Shown one piece after another: positions 51,831-59,104 of a stretch of 59,104 nt of DNA (positions are counted from its first letter, which is position 1; every line of letters begins with the position of its first letter). The translations under genes were made by a program, and so were the position numbers. The notes under the pieces are model-generated. The model saw only the letters and a program-made list of their open reading frames with translations, made no database searches and had not been told where the DNA came from. Origin of the DNA: JBGCEZ01 sp045106735 (lineage in GTDB: Bacteria > Planctomycetota > Phycisphaerae > Phycisphaerales > SM1A02). Location of the stretch: NCBI GenBank assembly GCA_045106735.1, contig JBGCEZ010000008.1:1-59104 (forward strand). The letters run 5' to 3'.

Positions 51831-52438
51831 ATCGAATCCTCGTTGGGGAGCACGCGGCGGAACCGGTGATCCCGGATTGTCGCCAGAGCCCGGGGCTCCG
51901 GAAGGTGTCGGCCGGAACCCAGAGGTTCCGAGAGTCGGTGTCCCGCACCAATTGACCGCCGAGCGGAGGCATGGTGCGGGCGGGCGGCCCCGTACGGGCC
52001 GCGAGTTGGGCCGGAGACGCGCGGGGAACCGCCCATCTCCTTTTTGGCGATCGACGGTCCGACCGGGCGGATCCACCGAAATGGATGCGCGGCGGGCCCT
52101 CGATGTTCCCATCCACCGAACACGCTGCCCCGGCAAGCTCTTCCAATCACTCCGTTTCGGTGATTCCGTGAAGGTCGTCGGGGGGCCGCATCCGGTGCAT
52201 CGGACCACCCAATCGTACCGGTGAGGTTCCGGCTCGGTTCGGGTGAAAGCGGGCTTCGGACCCGTTTGAACGTCGGGTCCGACCGCGCATTGCCAAGACC
52301 CGGAGCGAAAATCACGCCGCGTCCACGCCAACTGTTCCCCCCCTGGACCCCGTCAGGGCCGTTTCCTTCCCCCCGACTCGGAAACTGGCTACGCCGGGCC
52401 ATCCTGCCGGACCCGGATCCGGTCGTATCTTCCTGTCT
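51831..52438. other. 608-bp divergent intergenic region
   Basis: Between ctpA (-) and a small membrane protein (+). No frame has protein-like composition. No repeat or strong hairpin stands out. TATCTT at 52426-52431 is a possible -10 for the plus-strand gene. Confidence 0.5.
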
Positions 52439-52765
52439 ATGAGTGAGACAATGTCCCAACTCGCCGCCGACGACCGCCAACTGGTGGTGATCCTCGTGGT
52501 GGCCCTGGCCGCCACGCTGGCGATCTGCCTCGTCCTCCTGGCAATCGCCACGATCACCGGTTTGGGCCGACTCGGGGTCCTGCACCTCGTCGGCCCGGCG
52601 CCGGCCGATCGCCCGTTCTCATCCGACGATGGCCGCTCTTCGGCCGGTCAGTCGGTCGCTGAGGATCTGCGGACGCGCCTGGCCGCCTCCCGATCGTCGG
52701 ACGCGTGGAACGAGGCCGGCCGACGCCTGATTCCGTCCGCTCCTGGCGGACTGGCGAGCGACTGA
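52439..52765 (+). CDS. Small single-TM membrane protein
   Basis: 108 aa. A strongly hydrophobic helix at ~15-40 (LVVILVVALAATLAICLVLLAI), followed by a soluble charged tail with SVAEDLRTRLAASRSSDAWNEAG. No SD is visible; TATCTT ends 7 nt before the ATG, so it could be leaderless. No family recognised. Confidence 0.55.
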   Translation: MSETMSQLAADDRQLVVILVVALAATLAICLVLLAIATITGLGRLGVLHLVGPAPADRPFSSDDGRSSAGQSVAEDLRTRLAASRSSDAWNEAGRRLIPSAPGGLASD

Positions 52766-52825
52766 CCGGGTCCGATTGGCGCCGCGCCGCCCTTCGGGCT
52801 TGATTCGCTGTCCTGGCCGCCGGGC

Positions 52826-54025
52826 TCACGACGGCGGCGCGTCCCCGAACGTGTTCCGCACGTGCGACTCGAGGTCCGAGATCTCTCGCCGAGTTCGCTC
52901 GCCGCGGGCCCGCCCCACCCAATTCCACGCTTCCTCTGACGCACCGGCCGCCGTCCACGCCCGGGCCGCGCCGTCGGCCGCGGCCCCCCGTTCCGGTCCG
53001 GCCGGCAACGCGGCCCACGCCGCCCCCCAGGTCTTGGCCGCGGCGGCTGGCCGGTCCAGGGCGAGTTCGGCCGCGGCGATTTCCGCGGTCATGGCGAACC
53101 CGAGTCGGACGTCGGCCGGCAAGGCCAACAGACGGCGGAGCGACTCTTCGGCCCGACCGGCGCCGCGGAGGACGCGGGCCTCGATCAAACGAATGCCGGC
53201 GTCGCGCGGGGCGATCGATCGAGCCTCGGCCGCGAGTTCAATGGCCCGGTCGAGGTCGCCGAGATTCATCCGCGCCACGGCCAGCGAGCTCAGGGCGTAC
53301 GGCTCGTCGGGATCCAGCGCGAGCACCCGTTCGAACGCGGCGGCGGCCTCCTCCGATCGGCTCGCCCCCAGGTGAATCTGACCGAGGTACAGCGGCGCTT
53401 GCACGGCCGAGGGATCCGCCGCTTCGGCCCGCTCGAAGCACACCATCGCCCCATCGTTGTCGCCGGCGGTCATGCCGATGAGTCCGGCGCTCGTCTGCAG
53501 TCCGGCGTCGTCCGGCCGGCCGGCGGCGGCGATGCGGTAGTAGGTCCAGGCCTCGGCTCGCTGGGCGTCGGAGATCGCGGTCAGGCCTTCCGAACGCGCT
53601 GAGTTCGCTCGACCCATGAGCACGCGACCGAGCAATTCGCTCGCCCGCGGCTCGTCCGGGCGACGGGTCAAGGCCGTGGCCAAGATCGACTCGGCGGCGT
53701 CGCGGTCCCCGGAATGGATGTACTCCTCGGCCGCCTTGAGGGCTTCGTCGAACGCTTCGTCGTCGATGGCATCCGGGCCCGAGATCGCGGTCCCGGTCGC
53801 CCCCCCGCCAGCTTCAGAGCCAGGGCACCCCGCGACGCCCGCCGCCCCGCCGAGGACCAACAGCCCGATCGCCAGCCGAGAACCCAGGCCGGACGCCGAG
53901 CGGACCCGTGGCACGTCCAGGCGACGGATGAGCTGCTCGACCAGAAGGCGGCCCCCTGGACGCCCATTCTGCCCGTCGATCGCCCCCGGCTCGCCGGATG
54001 TCATGTCGCGCCGGTTCGTCTGCAT
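52826..54025 (-). CDS. TPR-repeat lipoprotein
   Basis: 399 aa. GLLVLGGAAGVAGC contains a lipobox (Cys67) preceded by an unusually long n-region. The ATG at 54025 has SD GAGAGG, but an in-frame GTG at 53914 would give a normal 29-residue lipoprotein signal, so the start is uncertain. After the Cys come TPR units (AAEEYIHSGDRDAAESILATAL, GDNDGAMVCFERAEAADPS, APLYLGQIHLGASRSEEAAAAFERVLALDPDEP, NLGDLDRAIELAAEARS). Probably an envelope assembly scaffold. Confidence 0.78.
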   Translation of the reverse strand: MQTNRRDMTSGEPGAIDGQNGRPGGRLLVEQLIRRLDVPRVRSASGLGSRLAIGLLVLGGAAGVAGCPGSEAGGGATGTAISGPDAIDDEAFDEALKAAEEYIHSGDRDAAESILATALTRRPDEPRASELLGRVLMGRANSARSEGLTAISDAQRAEAWTYYRIAAAGRPDDAGLQTSAGLIGMTAGDNDGAMVCFERAEAADPSAVQAPLYLGQIHLGASRSEEAAAAFERVLALDPDEPYALSSLAVARMNLGDLDRAIELAAEARSIAPRDAGIRLIEARVLRGAGRAEESLRRLLALPADVRLGFAMTAEIAAAELALDRPAAAAKTWGAAWAALPAGPERGAAADGAARAWTAAGASEEAWNWVGRARGERTRREISDLESHVRNTFGDAPPS

Positions 54026-54104
54026 ATCGCCTCTCGCCTTCAGCCTGAAACACTCGTTGCCACCGCCCCGGCCCCGCCTGCCCCGACGAGTATCATCGCC
54101 GCCC

Positions 54105-57100
54105 ATGAGCACCTCGGCGACGACGTCCAATTCGGCTTCCACCGAACTCCCCAAGACCTACGTGCCGGCGGACCACGAGGATGCGGTCCGCCGCCGGTGG
54201 GATGCCTCCGACGCCTGGCACCCGCCAGCCCGCGGCGAACGCCCCACGTTCACGATCCTGATCCCGCCGCCGAACGTCACCGCCGCCCTGCACCTGGGGC
54301 ACGCGTTCAACAACTCGCTGCAGGACATCCTGGCCCGCGTCCACCGCATGAGAGGGTACGACGTCCTCTGGATGCCGGGAACCGACCACGCCGGCATCGC
54401 CACGCAGACGGTCGTCGAGAAGCGGCTGATGCAGGCCGGCAAGAGCCGCCTGGACTTCAGCCGCGAGGCGTTTGTCGAGCGGGTCCAGGAGTGGAAGGAC
54501 GAGTACGAGCGGACGATCACCGACCAGTTGCTCGCCCTCGGCTGCTCGTGCGACTGGAAGCGCCAGCGGTTCACCATGGACGAGGTCTGCGAACGCGCGG
54601 TCATGGAAGGCTTCTTCCGCCTCTTCCGCGACGGACTGATTGAACGCGGCAAGCGGCTGGTCAACTGGGATCCGATCACGCGGACCGCCCTGGCCGACGA
54701 CGAAGTCGAGATGCGCGACGTCGACGGCAGCTTCTGGTACCTCAAGTATCCCGTGGTCGACGACGCGGGCCAGGACACCGGTGAGTTCGTGACCGTGGCC
54801 ACCACGCGTCCCGAGACCATGCTCGGCGATACCGCGGTGGCGGTGAATCCGGATGACGCGCCGCGGGCCGCCTGCATCGGCCGCCGCGTTCGCCTCCCGA
54901 TCGTCGGCCGCATCATTCCGGTGGTCGGCGACGACTACGTGGTCGCGCCGGATCCGGAGTCCGACGACGCCAAGGCCCGGTACGCCAGCGGCTTCCTCAA
55001 GGTCACGCCCGCGCACGACCCCAATGACTGGGAGATCGGCCAGCGCCACGAGCTGCCGGCGATCAACGTCATGGCTCCCGACGGCTCGATCAGCGACCGG
55101 CACGGCTGGGAAGACGCCGGCGACGATGCCGCTCCGTTCATCGGCCTGTCGCGCGAAGACGCGCGCACCGCGATCGTCGCGTGGTTCAAGGCCAATGATT
55201 TGCTGGCCGAGGTGCGCGAATACCGCCACGCGGTCGGGCACAGCTATCGCTCGCACCAACCCGTGGAGCCGTACCTCAGCGACCAGTGGTACGTGCGGGT
55301 GACCGACGACCGACTGGTGGGCGAAGCGCAGCGGGCCCTCACCCCGGACCAGCGGCAAAGCCCGGTCCCGGCGATGGCCCACGCCCCCGACGGCCCGCCG
55401 ATGACGGCCGAAGAGGCGAACGTTGCCGGCGACGAGTGCATGAGCTTCCATCCCGCGCGGTACGCCCGCAGCTACGAAGCCTGGCACGACAACCTGCGCG
55501 ACTGGTGCATCAGCCGGCAGCTCTGGTGGGGACATCGCATCCCGGTCTGGGCGCGGCACTTTGGCCTGGACGGCAGCGGTCCGGCCGACGCCGACGCATG
55601 CCTCGCCGCATGGTCGGCCCGGGCGGCGGCCGCGCCCAGCAGCGTGGCCGTCGAGCGCATTGAACGCGGCGACGGCTCGATCGTGCAGATGTCGATCAAC
55701 CTCGGCACCAGCGGGGCCGACGCCCTGGCCACCGACGCGGAAGCCGACGGATTCGAGCGCGATCCGGACGTCCTGGACACGTGGTTCAGCAGCGGATTGT
55801 GGCCACTGAGCACCATGGGCTGGCCCGAACCGTCCGAGGACATGGCCGGCTTGCTCGATCGGTTCAACCCGACGACCGTGCTTTCGACCGGCCGGGACAT
55901 CATCACGCTCTGGGTGAGCCGAATGGTGATGTTCAACCGCCACTTCCACGGCGGGCGCATCCCTTTCCGCGACGTCTTCATCCACCCGATGATCCAGGAC
56001 GGCCACGGCCAGCGCATGAGCAAGAGCCTCGGCAACGGGGTGGATCCGCGCGACATCATCCACTCGCACGGGGCCGACGCGCTGCGGTTCACGCTCAGCG
56101 GCATGGCCACGGGCACGCAAGATGCTCGCCTTCCGGTCGATGTCGTTTCGCCGTTCTCCGGCGAAGCGTTCAGTCCGGCCGAGATCACTTCGCCCGAGGG
56201 CAACCGGGTCGCCGCGCCCGAACAGACATGCCCGACGTCGGGCAAGAAGTTTGTCAGCGGCTACGGCGCCGCCTCCGGCCGCGCTACGCCGTCGGATGAC
56301 ACGCCGCTTGGCCGCAACTCGTCGAACAAGTTCGACCTGGGCCGGAACTTCTGCAACAAGCTTTGGAACGCCGCCCGATTCGCCCTCGGACGCATCGAGT
56401 CCCCCGCCGGACCGGGAACCTTTCGCGTCGCCGATCGGCCGCTCGTGGACCGATGGATCTTGGCCCGGCTGCACGCCACCGTGCGGGCGGTCGAGTCGGC
56501 CACCGCGGACTACCAGTTCGCCGGGTACGCCGAGGCGATGTACGACTTCATCTGGCGCGACTTCTGCGACTGGTACCTGGAGGCGATCAAGCCGACGGTC
56601 GGCAGCGATCCGGACCAGCAGCAGGTGCTGCTGACGGTGATGAACACCATGCTGCGATTGCTCCACCCGGTCTGCCCGTTCGTGACCGAGACGTTGTGGT
56701 CGGCGGTGCAGTCGGCCGGCGCGGCCGGGATCGTCGGACTCGACGCCCCCGAGAGCGAACTGCTCGCGGTGGCCGCATGGCCGGCGCCGGCGGACGAATT
56801 CGCGGATGCCGACGCGATCGCCGCCTTCGAGCGCGTCCAGTCGCTGACCGCGGCCATCCGCACCGTCCGATCGCAGAACCAGCTCTCGCCCAAGAAGCGG
56901 ATCACGCTGCATGCCCCCGATGCGGTGCGGCAGACGGTCGACGCGGGCGGTCCGGTCGTGGCCACGCTCGCCGGACTCGAAGCGGTCGAGCCGATGCCCG
57001 AATCCCGGCCGAGCGGATCGATTGCCGTCGTGGTCGACGGCGCGGAGATCCTGCTCACCGGCGTCGTCGATGCCGTTGACCCGGCCGTCGAGCGAGCCCG

Positions 57101-57281
57101 GCTGGAAGCGCTGATCTCCGAACGCCAGCGGGCCCTCCGCGGGTTCGAGGGCAAGCTCTCCAATCCCGGCTACACGGCCAAGGCCCCGCCCCACCTCGTC
57201 GAAGAAACCCGGTCGATGGCCGAAGAGGCCCGGGCCGACATCGAGGCGGCCGAGCGAGCCCTCGGCGAACTCGCCGGCTGA
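54105..57281 (+). CDS. valS: Valyl-tRNA synthetase
   Basis: 1058 aa against ~880-950 usual. Class I HIGH-type motif HLGHAFNN, TDHAGIATQTVVEKRL, editing domain with TTRPETMLGDTAVAVNP, DWCISRQLWWGHRIPVW, and RMSKSLGNGVDP (KMSKS). After GTQDARLP, where other ValRS go straight to ...NKF.LGRNFCNKLWNA, there is a ~70-residue insertion (EAFSPAEITSPEGNRVA ... CPTSGKKF). The anticodon domain and the C-terminal coiled coil (~1000-1058, ERARLEALISERQRALRGFEGKLSN) are intact. ATG at 54105, 79 nt from the divergent TPR gene. Confidence 0.96.
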   Translation: MSTSATTSNSASTELPKTYVPADHEDAVRRRWDASDAWHPPARGERPTFTILIPPPNVTAALHLGHAFNNSLQDILARVHRMRGYDVLWMPGTDHAGIATQTVVEKRLMQAGKSRLDFSREAFVERVQEWKDEYERTITDQLLALGCSCDWKRQRFTMDEVCERAVMEGFFRLFRDGLIERGKRLVNWDPITRTALADDEVEMRDVDGSFWYLKYPVVDDAGQDTGEFVTVATTRPETMLGDTAVAVNPDDAPRAACIGRRVRLPIVGRIIPVVGDDYVVAPDPESDDAKARYASGFLKVTPAHDPNDWEIGQRHELPAINVMAPDGSISDRHGWEDAGDDAAPFIGLSREDARTAIVAWFKANDLLAEVREYRHAVGHSYRSHQPVEPYLSDQWYVRVTDDRLVGEAQRALTPDQRQSPVPAMAHAPDGPPMTAEEANVAGDECMSFHPARYARSYEAWHDNLRDWCISRQLWWGHRIPVWARHFGLDGSGPADADACLAAWSARAAAAPSSVAVERIERGDGSIVQMSINLGTSGADALATDAEADGFERDPDVLDTWFSSGLWPLSTMGWPEPSEDMAGLLDRFNPTTVLSTGRDIITLWVSRMVMFNRHFHGGRIPFRDVFIHPMIQDGHGQRMSKSLGNGVDPRDIIHSHGADALRFTLSGMATGTQDARLPVDVVSPFSGEAFSPAEITSPEGNRVAAPEQTCPTSGKKFVSGYGAASGRATPSDDTPLGRNSSNKFDLGRNFCNKLWNAARFALGRIESPAGPGTFRVADRPLVDRWILARLHATVRAVESATADYQFAGYAEAMYDFIWRDFCDWYLEAIKPTVGSDPDQQQVLLTVMNTMLRLLHPVCPFVTETLWSAVQSAGAAGIVGLDAPESELLAVAAWPAPADEFADADAIAAFERVQSLTAAIRTVRSQNQLSPKKRITLHAPDAVRQTVDAGGPVVATLAGLEAVEPMPESRPSGSIAVVVDGAEILLTGVVDAVDPAVERARLEALISERQRALRGFEGKLSNPGYTAKAPPHLVEETRSMAEEARADIEAAERALGELAG

Positions 57282-57554
57282 TCCGCGGCCCGCCGGAGCG
57301 AGGTGGGCGGACGGCCGTCACCGTCGCCGTCGCCAGCCCGCGCCCTTTCGGCCTCTCCGGCCAATTCTGCGCATAGCCCTCGGTCTCGCGTCGATCAGCT
57401 CTCAGAGGCCAGGAAGCGGGATCTTCCCACGATCGGACGTCGCAAGGTCCGACAATCGGCCGCCCGGGCACAATCGGATTGAATCCACCGCTCGAATTCC
57501 GACGATGGAGGGAAGTCTGGCTCGCCGGCACGGGTTCGACACTCCGGGTCGCCA

Positions 57555-58748
57555 TTGCCGAACCAACCCCGTACGATCGCCACCGGGAGGTGCCACATCG
57601 GACACCCAAGACTCACGAGGATCGCCAGTCTGCTCCTGCTCGCCCTGACCGGCGGAGGGTGTGGCTCCGACCTCGTCGCCACGGCCGGCATGGAGGGCGT
57701 CACGCCCCCCGCTGACGACACCCCGTCATCCATGACCGCCCTGTCCACCGCGGTGCCGACCTCGGCCGCCCCGGTGACGCCGGCGAGCGTTGATCCGCTG
57801 AGCGCGTTCCGCGTCGAAGACGTGCGGACGACCCCGTGGACCTTCGAGGGGGCCGACGGCGTGCGGGTCCAGACGCCCAACTACGACCTGTACACGACGG
57901 TCAAGTACGACCACATCGTCGAACGGCTGCCCCGATTCCTGGAGGCGGCCCTCGTCCACTACCGGTCGAGCATCGTGGACCTCCCCCCACCGCCGGAACC
58001 GCTTGAGTCGTACGTCTTCAACAACCGCACCGAGTGGGAAGCGAAGACGCGGCGGGTCATCCCGAACCAGGCCCACCAACTGCGGAACCTCGGCCGTGGC
58101 GGATTCGCCACCCGCGGCATCGCCGTTCTGTACTACATCGACTGGTCCGGCCGGGACCGCGACACGCTGGCCATCGCCGCCCACGAAGGTTGGCACCAGT
58201 ACACCCAGCGAACGTTCAAGCATCCGCTTCCGCTCTGGCTGGAAGAAGGCATCGCGACGTACATGGAAGGCCACCGATACGGCCGCACGAACAGCGAGCC
58301 GGAATTCGAGCCGACGCGAAACTGGGAACGCCTTCGTGCCCTCCGCCGGAGCGTCCGCGGCGACCGCATGATCCCGCTCGAGGATCTGGTGTCCCGCACG
58401 CCGCAGGATTTCCTCTCCGAGAACAAGAACCGCTTGCTCGACTACTACGGGCAGGTCTGGGCGCTCTCGCACTTCCTGGTTTCGTACGAAGACGGCAAGT
58501 ACAAGGACAAGCTCGACGAGGTCTTGCTCGACGCGGCAGAAGGTCGACTCGTGGGCCGGATGATTCGCAACCCGCGTGTCGTCGCCCTCGGTGGCCGGCG
58601 GGCGGTGATGCGAAGTCGCACCGGACCGTGGCTCTTGTACGCCTACTTCACCGACGACATCAAGGCGTTCGAAGCTGAGTACGAGGCGTACTGCGAGAAG
58701 CTGGTCGCCGACGCTGAAGCCGCGTACCGGAGTCGACGTCGACGCTGA
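57555..58748 (+). CDS. Exported gluzincin-type metallopeptidase-like protein
   Basis: 397 aa if the TTG at 57555 is used. Hydrophobic signal SLLLLALTGGGCG near the N-terminus, with a weak lipobox. Core: AIAAHEGWHQYTQRTF is a zinc HExxH (HEGWH), and 13-15 residues later WLEEGIATYMEGHRYG gives the third ligand Glu, the gluzincin arrangement; VYFNNRT-like and DYYGQVWALSHFL flank it. DUF1570-like planctomycete peptidases have this layout. No ATG or GTG lies in frame near the signal. A good SD (GGGAGG, 57585-57590) precedes an ATC at 57597, so a rare ATC start is possible instead of TTG. A terminator lies ~120 nt downstream. Confidence 0.75.
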   Translation: MPNQPRTIATGRCHIGHPRLTRIASLLLLALTGGGCGSDLVATAGMEGVTPPADDTPSSMTALSTAVPTSAAPVTPASVDPLSAFRVEDVRTTPWTFEGADGVRVQTPNYDLYTTVKYDHIVERLPRFLEAALVHYRSSIVDLPPPPEPLESYVFNNRTEWEAKTRRVIPNQAHQLRNLGRGGFATRGIAVLYYIDWSGRDRDTLAIAAHEGWHQYTQRTFKHPLPLWLEEGIATYMEGHRYGRTNSEPEFEPTRNWERLRALRRSVRGDRMIPLEDLVSRTPQDFLSENKNRLLDYYGQVWALSHFLVSYEDGKYKDKLDEVLLDAAEGRLVGRMIRNPRVVALGGRRAVMRSRTGPWLLYAYFTDDIKAFEAEYEAYCEKLVADAEAAYRSRRRR

Positions 58749-59104
58749 GGCGGAGATCTGTGGCGGAGGCGAAAGCTGACCCGGGACGCGGCCGCCGCAC
58801 CGCCTCGCATCCGCCCGCACCGCCCGCACCGCCCGCACCGCCATGACATCCAACGTCCACCGGACGACGGACCCGTTCAGGGTCCGTTTTTCGTGCGCTC
58901 ACCCGGGGGGCATCCACGGCTCCATGCTCCGCCCACCCCGCTCGAACCGCGATTCGCCACGCGAGTGCGATGCTCGTCCCATGCACGACTCAATGACGAT
59001 GGCAGCGCGTCTACTGGTCTGTCGACGAGGGCCTCTTCTTCCGTCGTCGGCGATTCCCGGCCCGATCCCGGCCGACCATGGCTGAGCGCCTGCGGCTCGG
59101 CCCG
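58749..59104. other. Right-edge region without an assignable gene
   Basis: Apart from the terminator at 58867-58887 and a short CCGCCCGCA-type repeat near 58810-58845, nothing is recognised. An open minus-strand frame of ~77 codons runs from the edge to ~58872, but its composition is not protein-like enough to call. Confidence 0.45.
58867..58887 (+). terminator. Rho-independent terminator
   Basis: ACGGACCC-GTTCA-GGGTCCGT followed directly by TTTT. The best T-tailed terminator of the window; it closes the metallopeptidase transcript. Confidence 0.85.

Noticed and set aside
57380..57500. tRNA-like segment behind valS
   Set aside because: A GATTGAATCC stretch resembles a T-loop, but no cloverleaf with acceptor and anticodon stems can be drawn.
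58872..59104. Partial minus-strand gene entering from the right edge
   Set aside because: The frame is open for ~77 codons, but composition is unremarkable and it would end within the terminator of the metallopeptidase gene.

Overview
The window is about 59 kb of very GC-rich bacterial chromosome. It is almost fully coding, with no rRNA, tRNA, CRISPR array, phage or insertion sequence that I can recognise. The gene content points to a planctomycete, probably of the Phycisphaerae type: an ECF sigma factor paired with a large membrane Ser/Thr kinase, lpxB (so an outer membrane with lipid A), many secreted proteins with long Ala-rich signals, FG-GAP and TPR proteins, and several unusual envelope proteases. 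Taxonomy is inferred from gene content only.

Layout. 1-2009 (-): cut DUF4011-type helicase/ATPase. 2235-5674 (-): a methionine-branch unit made of promoter, SAM riboswitch, SD-in-loop hairpin, trans-sulfuration PLP enzyme, and a fused aspartokinase/homoserine dehydrogenase without ACT domains. 5921-9693 (+): a periplasmic binding protein translationally coupled to a hybrid histidine kinase. 9644-15986: NHL-repeat protein, terpenoid-cyclase-fold protein, sarcosine-oxidase-like flavoenzyme, DUF1579 protein, cysteine-cluster protein, and a hypothetical. 16249-25347: alanine:Na+ symporter, ECF sigma, Ser/Thr kinase, lpxB, aspS. 25600-38913: secreted DUF3352-like protein, trypsin-like protease, FG-GAP protein, two zinc-ribbon membrane proteins, citrate synthase, guanine deaminase, and two ClpP/SppA-fold proteins. 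39450-43030: cca, rsmD, an alpha/beta hydrolase and a methyltransferase. 43115-47565: SulP permease, argR with an overlapping promoter/operator, trpB. 47620-58748: EEP-domain lipoprotein, small lipoprotein, CtpA-type S41 protease, small membrane protein, TPR lipoprotein, valS, and a gluzincin-like metallopeptidase.

How genes work together. The clearest functional unit is the SAM-riboswitch operon. Enzymes for the first and third steps of the aspartate pathway (one fused protein) are co-transcribed with a sulfur-incorporating enzyme. The usual ACT allosteric domains are missing, so end-product control appears to have moved to the RNA. A second theme is envelope proteolysis: a trypsin-like protease and two ClpP-fold proteins share what looks like the same small N-terminal beta domain, and an S41 protease and a zinc peptidase lie further right. 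A third theme is large hydrophilic insertions in otherwise conserved housekeeping proteins (AGCS symporter, SulP, LpxB, ValS). Convergent gene pairs are very tightly packed, and two overlap at their 3' ends.
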